Shown here: in pieces, positions 49,490 to 57,906 of the stretch | How the letters are laid out: every line of letters starts with the position of its first letter | Position numbering within the stretch: position 1 is the first letter of the stretch | Source: Streptomyces cyaneus | GTDB taxonomy: Bacteria; Actinomycetota; Actinomycetes; Streptomycetales; Streptomycetaceae | DNA: 64,000 nucleotides | Reading direction: 5' to 3' | Assembly (NCBI RefSeq): GCF_004028635.1 | Contig: NZ_RQJW01000004.1 | Location: 558,001 to 622,000, forward strand | Position numbers and translations under genes: made by a program | The notes under the pieces: generated by a model | Databases searched by the model: none | Told to the model about the DNA's origin: nothing | The model's input: the letters and a program-made list of their open reading frames with translations, nothing else

Positions 49490-50436
49490 TCCGATTCCTT
49501 GTCGAGGGGGTGGGGCGAGGTGTGGGGTGAGGGGCGTCGGCGTTGCGGTGCGCTTCGGTGTGCCCGTTCCACTGCCTGCCCCCAGTACGTGCCGGCGACC
49601 ATCAGGGCCGCCCCGAGACCCGTGAGCGCGGTGAGATGCTCACCGCCGAGCGCGATGCCCACCGCGACGGCCCAGACCGGCTCCGTGCCGAGCAGCAGGC
49701 TGGCCCGGCTGGCGGAGGTGCGCTGCACGGCCCAGGTCTGGGCGAGGAAGGCGAACACGCTGCAGAACAGGGCGAGATAGATCAGCTGGGCCCAGGTGGC
49801 CGGGGCCGCGTGAGCGAGCGTCGGCAGGTCGTGGGCAGTGGCCGGCAGGAACAGGGCCGTGCCGACGAGGGTCTGCACGGTCGTCAGGTGCAGTGGGCGG
49901 ATGGCCCGCCCGGTGGTGAAGCGGCCGACCAGCGCGACATGCCCGGCCCGGATCAGCGCGGCGCCGAGCATCAGCAGGTCGCCGAGACGGGGCGTGTGGA
50001 AGCCGTTGCCGGACATCAGCAGCCCGACGGCCAGGACGCACACGCCGGTCGCGGCGAAGAAGGACACGGGAAGTGCGCCGCGGTGGCCACTGCGGTCGAG
50101 GAGCGGGGTGAGGACGATGGTCAGGCTGATGATGAGCCCGGCGTTGGCGGCGCTGGTGTGGGTGACGCCGTACGTCTCCACGAGCAGGACCGCGGCCTGG
50201 GTCACCCCCAGGGGCACACCGGCCCGCAGCTCGGCACGCGTCCACCGGCGCGCCCCGCGCTTGCGGGAGGCGATGACACCGAGGCAGGTGAGCGCGGAGA
50301 GGGCGTAGCGGGCGAACAGCACCAGCAGGACGGGGAGCGCGGCGGTGGCCGTCTGGGCCGACAGATAGCTGGAACCCCAGACGAGCGCGACAAGGAGGAG
50401 TACCGCATCGGTACGGCGGATCTCGGACACGCACAT
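49453..50436 (-). CDS. EamA/DMT-family transporter
   Basis: A protein of about 327 aa with ten hydrophobic segments arranged as two EamA repeats. The first begins VLLLVALVWGSSYLSAQTA and the second about FTTGRAIRPLHLTTVQTLVG, ending in SRASLLLGTEPVWAVAVGIALGG (typical EamA motif). Family members export amino acids and metabolites. The gene is divergent from a LysR gene, which probably controls it, and its tail overlaps the YbaK deacylase. The C-terminus after the last helix is short, basic and Pro-rich. GTG at 50445 is an alternative start. Confidence 0.92.
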   Translation of the reverse strand: MCVSEIRRTDAVLLLVALVWGSSYLSAQTATAALPVLLVLFARYALSALTCLGVIASRKRGARRWTRAELRAGVPLGVTQAAVLLVETYGVTHTSAANAGLIISLTIVLTPLLDRSGHRGALPVSFFAATGVCVLAVGLLMSGNGFHTPRLGDLLMLGAALIRAGHVALVGRFTTGRAIRPLHLTTVQTLVGTALFLPATAHDLPTLAHAAPATWAQLIYLALFCSVFAFLAQTWAVQRTSASRASLLLGTEPVWAVAVGIALGGEHLTALTGLGAALMVAGTYWGQAVERAHRSAPQRRRPSPHTSPHPLDKESECPKAHTTPTTT

Positions 50437-50476
50437 ACCGTGCACTGGCGGCGACCCTGTAGCCCAGTACCACCTT

Positions 50477-50516
50477 CTAAAACGATCATTTAGCAGCCCT
50501 ACATCGTCTCTACACT
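50477..50516. promoter_or_regulatory. LysR-type operator palindrome and -10 element between EamA and LysR genes
   Basis: CTAAA-N7-TTTAG (50477-50493) is a symmetric site in the 86-bp divergent gap, as expected for an autoregulating LysR protein. TACACT (50511-50516) lies six bases before the LysR ATG, which has no well-spaced ribosome-binding site, so the LysR mRNA may be leaderless. The palindrome's right arm would coincide with its -35 region. Confidence 0.55.
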
Positions 50517-50522
50517 GAGGCG

Positions 50523-51446
50523 ATGGACGAACGGCAGCTGAGGATCCTGCGGGAGCTCGGCGAACTCGGCAGTGTCACGGCGGTCGCCGAGGCGCTGTTG
50601 GTGACGCCGTCGGCGATCTCCCAGCAGCTACGGCTGCTGCAGCGCGCGATTCCGGTGCCGCTCACCGAGCGGCAGGGGCGCCGGCTGGTGCTCACCGACG
50701 CCGGACAGGCGCTGGCGGGGGCGGCCGTCGAGGTGGAGACGGCGCTCGCGCGGGCGCGGCACGCGGTCGAGGAGTTCGTCGAGCGGCCGGAGGGGGAGGT
50801 GTCGGTGGCGGCGTTCCACAGTGCGGCCACGGCGTTCTTCCCGCTGCTGATCCGCGCGCTGGCCGGACCGGGCAAGCCGATGCCGAGGCTGGCCGACGAG
50901 GACGTACCGCAGGAGGACTTCCCCCGGCTCACCCGGGAGTACGACATCGTCCTGGCCCACCGCCTGGACCACGCCCCGCCCTGGCCGGACACGGTGACCG
51001 CGACGACGTTGCTGCGCGAGCCGCTGGACGTGGCGATGCCCGTCGATCACCCGCTCGCCGCCAAGCGCCGCGTCAGCCCACGCGACGTGGCCGACGAGCA
51101 GTGGATCACCGTGCACGACGGCTTCCCGGTGCTGGCGGTCATCGAAGCCATCGCTGCCGCGGCCGGACGCCGACTCCAACTGGCCCACCGCATCAACGAG
51201 TTCGCGGTGGTGGCCGAGGCCGTCGCGGCCGGCGGGGGCCTGGCCCTGATGCCGCGCTGGACGATGCCCCCGCATCCGGCACTGGCCCTGCGGCCGCTCA
51301 GCGGAGTGCAGGCGCGACGCCATATCGACGCCCTCTACCGACCCGAGCGCACGGCACGCACAGCAGTCCGCACAGTCCTGACCGAACTGCGCCGTGCCGC
51401 GCGCAGCATCCAGAACAGGGAAGTCGACGGCGAGCTGACGCGCTGA
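50523..51446 (+). CDS. LysR-family transcriptional regulator
   Basis: A 307-aa regulator: N-terminal winged helix (LRILRELGELGSVTAVAEALLVTPSAISQQLRLLQRA, residues 6-43) and a C-terminal LysR_substrate domain (about 90-290), for example RLTREYDIVLAHRLD and PVDHPLAAKRRVSPRDVAD. Divergent from the EamA transporter with a palindrome between them, so the transporter gene is the natural target. The inducer is unknown. Confidence 0.93.
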   Translation: MDERQLRILRELGELGSVTAVAEALLVTPSAISQQLRLLQRAIPVPLTERQGRRLVLTDAGQALAGAAVEVETALARARHAVEEFVERPEGEVSVAAFHSAATAFFPLLIRALAGPGKPMPRLADEDVPQEDFPRLTREYDIVLAHRLDHAPPWPDTVTATTLLREPLDVAMPVDHPLAAKRRVSPRDVADEQWITVHDGFPVLAVIEAIAAAAGRRLQLAHRINEFAVVAEAVAAGGGLALMPRWTMPPHPALALRPLSGVQARRHIDALYRPERTARTAVRTVLTELRRAARSIQNREVDGELTR

Positions 51447-51491
51447 GCGCCTGTATGCGCTCTCGGAGGGCGTACCTGCGCTGTGCACCGG

Positions 51492-52148
51492 TCAGTCGGG
51501 GGTGTCGGCCGAGGCCATGTCCTTCGTGAGGGTGTCGAGTCGGGCGGCGAGGTCGGGGTGGGCCGCTGACAGGTGGGGCCGGGTGGCGTGCAGGGGCTGG
51601 ATGAGGGCGGTGGGGTCGTCATGGGCCAGGGCCGCGTCGAGTTGGCTGAGCGGGCGGCGGGCCGCGGTGGGGAGGTCGGTGAGTGCGGTGATCTGGCCGG
51701 CGATGCGGCGCAGGCCGGCCGCGTTGTGGCGGGCCCAGGTGGCGAGGGTGCGGTCGGCGGCGCGGCGCTCGCGGGTGGCCTGGACGCGTTGTTCGCCGGT
51801 GCTTCCGGCGGGGCCGGGCCGGTTGCGCAGATAGCGGCGTTCGGCGGCCTGGCGGCTGGCGACGCCGAGGGGATGGGCGAGGTCGGCCCAGCTGGCGCCT
51901 GCGTGGCGGGCTGTTTCGATCAGGCCGGTTTCCCATCCGGCGAGCTGCTCGCGCACCTGCCGCAACAGCAGGAGGGAGGCCAGGGCCTGCTCCGGGCCGG
52001 TGACCTGGGCGGTGGGGCCGACGGGGGTCTCGTGCTGGGCGGCGTGCAGGGCGTTGTGGATGGTCTCCAGGGCCGCCGCGGCGGCGAGAAACGAAGCCGG
52101 CGTCTGCGTGTCGGCGCTGGAAGAGGCCGACTGGTCGGCTGCTGCCAT
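51492..52148 (-). CDS. RheA-like repressor of hsp18 (HSP18 transcriptional regulator)
   Basis: A protein of about 218 aa divergent from the small heat-shock gene. A central helix-turn-helix is likely at ETARHAGASWADLAHPLGVASRQAAERRYL (about residues 85-115), followed by Arg-rich helical segments. In S. albus, RheA, encoded beside hsp18, is a thermosensing repressor of hsp18; gene order and the operator here agree. Start MAAADQ has AAGGGGG five bases upstream. A start 24 bases further upstream is possible. I am moderately sure of orthology with RheA, since the assignment rests on position, operator and HTH, not on alignment. Confidence 0.72.
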   Translation of the reverse strand: MAAADQSASSSADTQTPASFLAAAAALETIHNALHAAQHETPVGPTAQVTGPEQALASLLLLRQVREQLAGWETGLIETARHAGASWADLAHPLGVASRQAAERRYLRNRPGPAGSTGEQRVQATRERRAADRTLATWARHNAAGLRRIAGQITALTDLPTAARRPLSQLDAALAHDDPTALIQPLHATRPHLSAAHPDLAARLDTLTKDMASADTPD

Positions 52149-52192
52149 GGGCACCCCCTTCAGGGTCGTCATCCTTTCGACGACATCATGTT

Positions 52193-52211
52193 TGTCATCC
52201 ATTGGATGACA
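52193..52211. promoter_or_regulatory. RheA-type operator TGTCATC-N5-GATGACA
   Basis: TGTCATC-CATTG-GATGACA is a perfect inverted repeat identical in form to the operator described for RheA of S. albus. It lies 65 bases before hsp18 and 44 bases before the regulator start, so it can control both genes. Confidence 0.75.
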
Positions 52212-52276
52212 TGTTACAACGGTTTCAACGAGGCGCATTGGCAGGTACTGCCTGAACCTTCTGGAGGTGTTTCGTG

Positions 52277-52708
52277 ATGTTGATGCGCACCGACCCCTTC
52301 CGTGAGCTCGACCGGCTGGCTCAGCAAATGATGGGCCCGGGCACCTGGTCGCGGCCGTCCACGATGGCGATGGACGCCTACCGCGAGGGTGACGAGTACG
52401 TGGTGGCCTTCGACCTTCCCGGCGTCAGCGCGGAGGCGATCGACATCGACGTCGAGCGGAACATGCTGACCGTCAGGGCCGAGCGTCGCCCCGTGGCGAA
52501 GGCCGACGACGTGCAGATGGAGCTGTCGGAGCGGCCGCTGGGCGTCTTCTCCCGCCAGATCGTGCTGGCGGACACGCTGGACACCGAGCACATCAAGGCC
52601 GACTACGACACCGGGGTGCTCACCCTGCGCATCCCGATCGCCGAGCGAGCCAAGCCCCGCAAGATCACCGTCGGCGGGGAATCCACCCGCCGGGAGATCT
52701 CCGGCTGA
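52277..52708 (+). CDS. hsp18: Small heat-shock protein HSP18 (Hsp20/alpha-crystallin family)
   Basis: A 143-aa chaperone that binds unfolding proteins without ATP. It starts MLMRTDPFREL like S. albus HSP18. The alpha-crystallin domain runs from about residue 32 (DAYREGDEYVVAFDLPGVS) to 130, with GVLTLRIPIAERAKPRKI at its end. GGAGG lies 10 bases before the ATG; a GTG just upstream is the alternative. Heat-inducible expression under the RheA-like repressor is expected. Two DUF2267 genes follow. Confidence 0.95.
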   Translation: MLMRTDPFRELDRLAQQMMGPGTWSRPSTMAMDAYREGDEYVVAFDLPGVSAEAIDIDVERNMLTVRAERRPVAKADDVQMELSERPLGVFSRQIVLADTLDTEHIKADYDTGVLTLRIPIAERAKPRKITVGGESTRREISG

Positions 52709-52817
52709 GCCGTCGACCCGGGCCGATCAGTCGGCGGAGGACGGGCACCTGTTCTCCTCCCCCCCCGCACCCGTCCTCCGCATCCCCCGGGACCGGAAGA
52801 AGGAACTGAAGAGAAGG

Positions 52818-53225
52818 GTGGCGGCCGACGTGACCCTGCGATGGGAAGCATTCCTCGACCATGTGAAGGAACGCGGCGAGTACGGAAGCCCGCAGGAAGC
52901 AGAACGCGCGGCCCGCGTCGTACTCGCCCTGCTGGGCGCACACCTGGTCGGCGAGGTGCGTGCCCAACTGGCGGCGAGACTGCCGGAAGACTTCGCCCTG
53001 ATCCTGCTCAGCCCGCTGCAGAGCGCCGAACCGCTGCCACCGGAGCGGTTCGTGCGGGCGACGGCGGCCTGGATCGAGGGGGCCACCGAGCAGACCGCGG
53101 CCTGGGATGTCAGCGCCGTCCTCAGCACCGTCGCCGACGCTGCCGACGACGACCTGCTCAAGCAGATCCTGCTGCAGCTCCCCGCAGGCTACGACCTGCT
53201 CTTCGGCCGCCCCCAGCCCACCTGA
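52818..53225 (+). CDS. DUF2267 protein (first)
   Basis: A 135-aa cytoplasmic helical protein with the DUF2267 pattern: FLDHVKERGEYGSPQEAERAARVVLALLGAHL, RAQLAARLPEDFALILLSP and a C-terminal YDLLFGRP. The function is unknown; in many bacteria such genes accompany stress proteins. It follows hsp18 by 109 bases and precedes a similar gene. The GTG at 52818 was taken; a GTG at 52830 is possible. Confidence 0.85.
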   Translation: MAADVTLRWEAFLDHVKERGEYGSPQEAERAARVVLALLGAHLVGEVRAQLAARLPEDFALILLSPLQSAEPLPPERFVRATAAWIEGATEQTAAWDVSAVLSTVADAADDDLLKQILLQLPAGYDLLFGRPQPT

Positions 53226-53307
53226 CCACCCACACCACCCGGTGCCCGCACGCTCCGCCGGACACCGGCACCACCACCTCGGCGAGAGAAAGGCAAACTC
53301 CGCAGTG

Positions 53308-53742
53308 ATGTCCGACCGGCGTGCACCGCTTCGGCACCTGTCCGTGATGACGTTCGAGCAGATGCTGGAGAAGGTCCGTTACGAAGGCGCCTATCCCACC
53401 AGGGAACGGGCCGAGGAAGCTGTCCGCCTGGTCCTTTCGGGACTTGGACGCCAGCTGACGGGCGATGAACGCGTCGAACTGGCCGCCCGCCTGCCCTTTG
53501 AAGCCGCACGCATCCTCACCGAACAGATCCCTGACACCCAGCCCCTCACCGGCTGGGCCATGGTCAAGGACCTCGCAACTCGCACCGGCGCCACCCCCGC
53601 CACCACCCGCTGGGACACCGGCTCCGTCCTCACCACCGTCGCCGCCCTGGCCGGCCCCGAACTGCTCACCCGCATCCTGCGCCGGCTCCCCTCCGGCTAC
53701 GCGCTTCTGTTCGGCCGCGCCGAACTCGCCCAACCCGCCTGA
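53308..53742 (+). CDS. DUF2267 protein (second)
   Basis: A 144-aa paralogue of the preceding gene: MTFEQMLEKVRYEGAYPTRERAEEAVRLVLSGLG, RVELAARLPFEAARILTEQ, and a C-terminal YALLFGRAEL. The tandem arrangement beside hsp18 suggests joint stress-related expression, which is inference. The ATG at MSDRRAP is used; ATG at 53347 (MTFEQ) would also fit the family N-terminus. Confidence 0.85.
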   Translation: MSDRRAPLRHLSVMTFEQMLEKVRYEGAYPTRERAEEAVRLVLSGLGRQLTGDERVELAARLPFEAARILTEQIPDTQPLTGWAMVKDLATRTGATPATTRWDTGSVLTTVAALAGPELLTRILRRLPSGYALLFGRAELAQPA

Positions 53743-53800
53743 CCGTCACGACGACGTGCGGCTGCGGCTCGCTGGATCAGCAGGGACTGGGCGAGGGCGC

Positions 53801-54664
53801 TCAGAACGAATACCACCGCACCGTCTCATCCTCCTCCCTGAGTGAAGCCACCCGCCGCTCGAACTCCGCCAACGCCTTCGGATTGCTCGGCGCATGCTGA
53901 GCCACCCACGCACAACTGGCAGTCTCCCGAGCCCCCCGCAGCACCGAGCAGCCCTCCCACTCCCGTACGTCCCAGCCATAGGCCGCGGTGAAGGAGTCGT
54001 ACGCCGCGGCCGCAAGGCCGTACCGATCGCGGGAGAGGACCATCACCACCAGGTCATGTTCACGCAGGTCGGCCGAGAAGGTCTCCAGGTCGACCAGCAC
54101 CGGCCCGTGCGGACCGACATGCACATTGCGCGGCAGGGCGTCCCCATGGATCGGCCCCGGTACCAGACGGGGCGTCAGCCCCGCCGCAGCCGCAGCGAAC
54201 CCGTCCCGCCGCTCCCGCAGATACGCCGCGTCCGCCGGATCGATCGCGTCGCCCGCCAGCCGCAGCCACCGCTCCACGCCGCCCAGCAACTCACGGGGCG
54301 GCAGTGCGAAGGAGGGTGCCGGCAACGCGTGCACGACCCGTAGCAGTTCGGCCAAATCCCGTGGCTCGGCGGGCCGTACCGGATCGGGCAGCCGGTGCCA
54401 CACGGTCACCGGGTGCCCCTCCACCAGCAGCGCCTTGGACTCGGCCGCCCGCACCGCCGGCACATCCGCCTCGGCCAGCCAGCCCGCGATGTCCAGTTCG
54501 CGCTGGGCCCGGCCCAGGAGTTCGGCGTCGCGACCCACCTTGACGACCAGGTCACCGGCGGCGAACACCGCGTTCTCGCCCAGGGCGAGCAGTCGCGCGC
54601 CTCGCGCCGGGACGGCCACCACCCCCGCCGCGGCCAGTACGTCCCGCGCCCGTGCCTCGTCCAT
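53801..54664 (-). CDS. Aminoglycoside/choline phosphotransferase-fold (APH) kinase
   Basis: A 287-aa protein with an intact APH active site, in contrast to the degenerate homologue at about 31 kb. It has the N-lobe strand VVKVGRD, catalytic loop HGDALPRN with the Asp and Asn, and the metal-binding Asp in LVDLETFS. The C-lobe ends in WVAQHAPSNPKALAEFERRV. Substrates of this broad family include antibiotics, choline, homoserine and sugars; none can be assigned. No resistance context is evident. Confidence 0.88.
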   Translation of the reverse strand: MDEARARDVLAAAGVVAVPARGARLLALGENAVFAAGDLVVKVGRDAELLGRAQRELDIAGWLAEADVPAVRAAESKALLVEGHPVTVWHRLPDPVRPAEPRDLAELLRVVHALPAPSFALPPRELLGGVERWLRLAGDAIDPADAAYLRERRDGFAAAAAGLTPRLVPGPIHGDALPRNVHVGPHGPVLVDLETFSADLREHDLVVMVLSRDRYGLAAAAYDSFTAAYGWDVREWEGCSVLRGARETASCAWVAQHAPSNPKALAEFERRVASLREEDETVRWYSF

Positions 54665-54835
54665 CGCCCGCCTCCGTGTGGTCGTACGCCGCCATGAACG
54701 GCGTCGGATTCCCGCCATCCACCGCTCAGTCTCGCATTCGCACAGGTCGGACCGCGTGCGAGCTGTCTTGACGGGGCAGAGCGCCTTCACGACCATGACG
54801 GGGCCCATCCCGAGCGGCGCAAAGGGGCTGATTCC

Positions 54836-55771
54836 GTGACAACGGTGACGGAGACGGAGAGGCCGGTGAGAGGCGCGCCGGGCGGCACCAGGAAGCGGCG
54901 CGTCACGGATCACGGCGCCTGGTTCCTCGTACTCCCCGCCCTGATCCCCATCCTGATCCTGAGCGTCGGCCCGCTGCTCTACGGCATCCTGCTGTCCTTC
55001 ACCGACGCCCAGTCCGGACGGACCCAGCCCACCCAGTGGATCGGCGGTCTCAACTTCCGGGATCTGCTGCACGACACGCTGTTCTGGGAGTCGTTCCGGA
55101 TCGGCCTGGTGTGGGCCGTCGGCGTCACCGTGCCGCAGTTCCTGCTGGCGCTCGGCCTCGCCCTCCTCCTCAACCAGGACCTGCGTCTGCGCTGGCTGGC
55201 CCGCGCGCTGGCGATCGTCCCGTGGGCCATGCCCGAGGTCGTCGTCGGTGTCATGTGGCGGCTGGTCTACAACCCCGACGCGGGCATCCTCAACGAGACG
55301 CTGCGCGACCTGGGTCTCGGCGACGGCCGCGACTGGCTCAGCGGGCTCGGCACCGCCCTGCCCGCCGTGATCGTCGTGGGCATCTGGGCGGGCATGCCGA
55401 CCACGACGGTCGCGCTGCTCGCCGGCCTGCAGAACACCCCCCGCGAACTGCACGAGGCGGCGGCCGTGGACGGCGCAGGCGCCTGGCGCCGCTTCCGCAC
55501 CGTCACCTGGCCCGCCCTCAGACCGGTTGCCCTCTCCATCACGGCACTCAACCTGATCTGGAACTTCAACTCCTTCGCCCTGGTCTACGTGCTCACCAGC
55601 GGCGGCCCCGGCGGCCGAACCCGCCTGCCCATGCTCCTCGCCTACGAAGAGGCCTTCCGCTACGGGCAGTTCGGCTACGCGGCGGCGATGGGATGCGTGA
55701 TGGTCGCGGTGATCTCGATACTCCTCGCCCTGTTCCTGGTGGGCCGGCTCAGGGGAGGTGACGACGCATGA
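54836..55771 (+). CDS. Carbohydrate ABC transporter permease, MalF/UgpA type
   Basis: A 311-aa membrane protein with about six helices. The first is in FLVLPALIPILILSVGPLLYGILLSFTDA, and the conserved coupling loop is LHEAAAVDGAGAWRRFRTVTWPALRP. It is the first gene of a three-gene import operon with MalG-type permease and binding protein. No ATPase gene accompanies it; Streptomyces often use the shared MsiK ATPase. The GTG start has AAAGGGG nine bases upstream. Confidence 0.94.
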   Translation: MTTVTETERPVRGAPGGTRKRRVTDHGAWFLVLPALIPILILSVGPLLYGILLSFTDAQSGRTQPTQWIGGLNFRDLLHDTLFWESFRIGLVWAVGVTVPQFLLALGLALLLNQDLRLRWLARALAIVPWAMPEVVVGVMWRLVYNPDAGILNETLRDLGLGDGRDWLSGLGTALPAVIVVGIWAGMPTTTVALLAGLQNTPRELHEAAAVDGAGAWRRFRTVTWPALRPVALSITALNLIWNFNSFALVYVLTSGGPGGRTRLPMLLAYEEAFRYGQFGYAAAMGCVMVAVISILLALFLVGRLRGGDDA

Positions 55772-56601
55772 GGACCAGCCGAACCGGGCGCGCCGGGCAG
55801 TACGTCGCCCTGCTCGCCTACCTCGTCTTCCTCGCGTTCCCCTTCCTCTGGCTGATCTCCACCGCCTTCAAACCGCCACGCGAGCTGGGCAGCCTGCACC
55901 CCACCTGGATCCCGAAGGACCCCACCCTCGCCAACTTCCGCCAGGCCTTCGACGAACAGCCCCTGCTGCACGCCGCCCTCAACTCCCTGATCGCCGCGCT
56001 CGGCGCCGCCCTGATCGCCGTACTGCTCGCGACCCCGATGGCCTACGTCATGGCCCGCCGCCGCACCCCGCTCGCGCGCGCGGCGACCGGCTGGGTGGTC
56101 GTCAGCCAGGCGTTCCCGCTGGTGCTGGTGATCATCCCGCTGTTCCTGGTGCTGAAGAACCTGCGGCTGATCAACTCGGTGCCGGGGCTGGTCATGGTGT
56201 ACGTGGTGTGGGCGCTGCCGTTCGCGCTGTGGATGCTCGTCGGGTACGTCCGTGCGGTGCCGCCCGAGTTGGAGGAGGCGGCCGCGGTCGACGGGGCCGG
56301 GCGGCTGCGGACGCTGGTGTCGGTGACCGCGCCGCTGCTCGCGCCGGGGATCGTGGCGACGGCGCTGTTCGCGTTCGTCACGGCGTGGAACGAGTTCTTC
56401 TTCGCGCTCGTTCTGCTGAAGACCCCGGAGAAACAGACCCTCCCGGTCGTCCTCACCCACTTCATCGGCGCGGAGGGCGTCGCCGACCTCGGCCCGCTGG
56501 CCGCGGCCGCCTTCCTGGCGACCCTTCCCTCACTGGTCGTCTTCGCGATCATCCAACGGCGGATCACGGGCGGCATGCTCGCCGGGGCGGTGAAGAGCTG
56601 A
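55768..56601 (+). CDS. Carbohydrate ABC transporter permease, MalG/UgpE type
   Basis: A 277-aa membrane protein; YVALLAYLVFLAFPFLWLISTAFKP begins the first helix and the coupling loop is LEEAAAVDGAGRLRTLVSVTAPLLAPG. WNEFFFALVLLKTPEKQTLPV is typical for MalG-type proteins. Translation is coupled to the preceding permease (ATGA overlap) and to the following lipoprotein (TGATG overlap). Confidence 0.94.
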   Translation: MRTSRTGRAGQYVALLAYLVFLAFPFLWLISTAFKPPRELGSLHPTWIPKDPTLANFRQAFDEQPLLHAALNSLIAALGAALIAVLLATPMAYVMARRRTPLARAATGWVVVSQAFPLVLVIIPLFLVLKNLRLINSVPGLVMVYVVWALPFALWMLVGYVRAVPPELEEAAAVDGAGRLRTLVSVTAPLLAPGIVATALFAFVTAWNEFFFALVLLKTPEKQTLPVVLTHFIGAEGVADLGPLAAAAFLATLPSLVVFAIIQRRITGGMLAGAVKS

Positions 56602-57884
56602 TGCGTACGAGAGTGCTGTTGCCCCTGGTCGTTCTGGCTCTGCTGCTCGCCGGGTGCAGCGGCGACGACGGTGGCGGAACCGACGGACGTGTCACCTTGC
56701 GCTTCCAGTCCCTGGCCTGGCAGGAGGAGTCCGTCGAGGCCAACAAGGAGTTGGTGAAGGAGTGGAACGCCGCTCACCCCGACGTCAAGGTCGAGTACGT
56801 ACAAGGGAGTTGGGACAGTGTCCACGACCAGCTCCTGACCTCCTTCGAGGGCGGTGAGGCGCCCGACATCATCCATGACGCCTCGGACGACCTCGCGGAC
56901 TTCGCGTACGGCGGCTACCTCGCCGATCTCACCGACCTGCTGCCCGAGCGGCTCAAGTCCGACATCCCGCAGCGCGGTTGGGACACCACGACCTTCGGCG
57001 ACGGGATCTACGGCGTCCCCTTCCTCCAGGAGCCGCGTGTCCTCATCGCCAACGCGAAGTGGCTGAAGGAGTCCGGCGTACGGATGCCCACTCCCCAACG
57101 TCCTTGGAGCTGGCCGGAGTTCCGGAGGATCACCGAACAGCTCAGCGGCGACGGCAAGTACGGGGTCGCCTGGCCGCTGAAGGAACCCGTCTCCGCCACG
57201 CTCAACCTGTCGCTGTCGGCGGGCGGACAGCTCTTTCACCGGGCCGCTGACGGCAAGGTCACCATCCGCTTCCAGGAGGCCGACGAGGTCGTACCCCGCA
57301 CCGTCCACGACCAGGCGAACACCGACCGCAGCGCCTCGCCCACCACCCTCGGCAGCGGCGGCTCGGACACCCTGCCCGGCTTCTTCGGCGGCAAGTACGC
57401 GATGGTGCCGCTCGGCTTCTCGTACCGTCAGCAGATCGTCCAGCAGGCACCGAAGGGCTTCCAGTGGCAGGTGCTGCCCGCCCCGGCCGGCGCGGACGGG
57501 CTCACCCAGGGCGTCAGCCCGCAGACCCTGTCCATCGCCGAGGACAGCCCGCACAAGAAGGAGGCCGCCCAGTTCATCGACTTCCTGCTGCGGCCCCGGA
57601 ACATGGTGCGGCTCGCCCTGGGCGACTGGATGCTGCCCACCGGCACCCAGGCGCTGAAGGACCCCGCCCTGCACACCACGAAGGACGGCTGGGCGACCGG
57701 GACCGCGCTCGCCGCGCACCTGCGTTCGGCGCCCGCGCAGTCCGTGCGCGGCTACCCCGAGTGGAAGGACAAGGTCGCCACCCCCGCGCTCCAGGAGTAC
57801 TACAGCGGCGCCATCGACCTCGGTGAACTGCGCGAACGCCTGGAGCAGGACGGCAACTTGGTGCTCGCCCGCTACCAGCGCTGA
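56601..57884 (+). CDS. Carbohydrate ABC transporter substrate-binding lipoprotein (family 1)
   Basis: A 427-aa lipoprotein with lipobox LLAGC (Cys20) and a SBP_bac_1 fold: VTLRFQSLAWQEESVEANKELVKEWNAAHPDVKVEYVQGS, APDIIHDASDDLADFAYGGYLADLTDLL, GVPFLQEPRVLIANAKWLKESG, and KKEAAQFIDFLLRP. Placed last in the operon, whereas most Streptomyces systems have it first. The bound sugar is not predictable. It converges on the DUF3152 gene with a 22-base gap. Confidence 0.94.
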   Translation: MRTRVLLPLVVLALLLAGCSGDDGGGTDGRVTLRFQSLAWQEESVEANKELVKEWNAAHPDVKVEYVQGSWDSVHDQLLTSFEGGEAPDIIHDASDDLADFAYGGYLADLTDLLPERLKSDIPQRGWDTTTFGDGIYGVPFLQEPRVLIANAKWLKESGVRMPTPQRPWSWPEFRRITEQLSGDGKYGVAWPLKEPVSATLNLSLSAGGQLFHRAADGKVTIRFQEADEVVPRTVHDQANTDRSASPTTLGSGGSDTLPGFFGGKYAMVPLGFSYRQQIVQQAPKGFQWQVLPAPAGADGLTQGVSPQTLSIAEDSPHKKEAAQFIDFLLRPRNMVRLALGDWMLPTGTQALKDPALHTTKDGWATGTALAAHLRSAPAQSVRGYPEWKDKVATPALQEYYSGAIDLGELRERLEQDGNLVLARYQR

Positions 57885-57906
57885 GCCACACGTCCGCCCG
57901 CGCGCC

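Noticed and set aside
53801..54664. Aminoglycoside resistance gene
   Set aside because: The APH fold is intact but the family is broad, and no sequence feature or neighbour indicates an antibiotic substrate.
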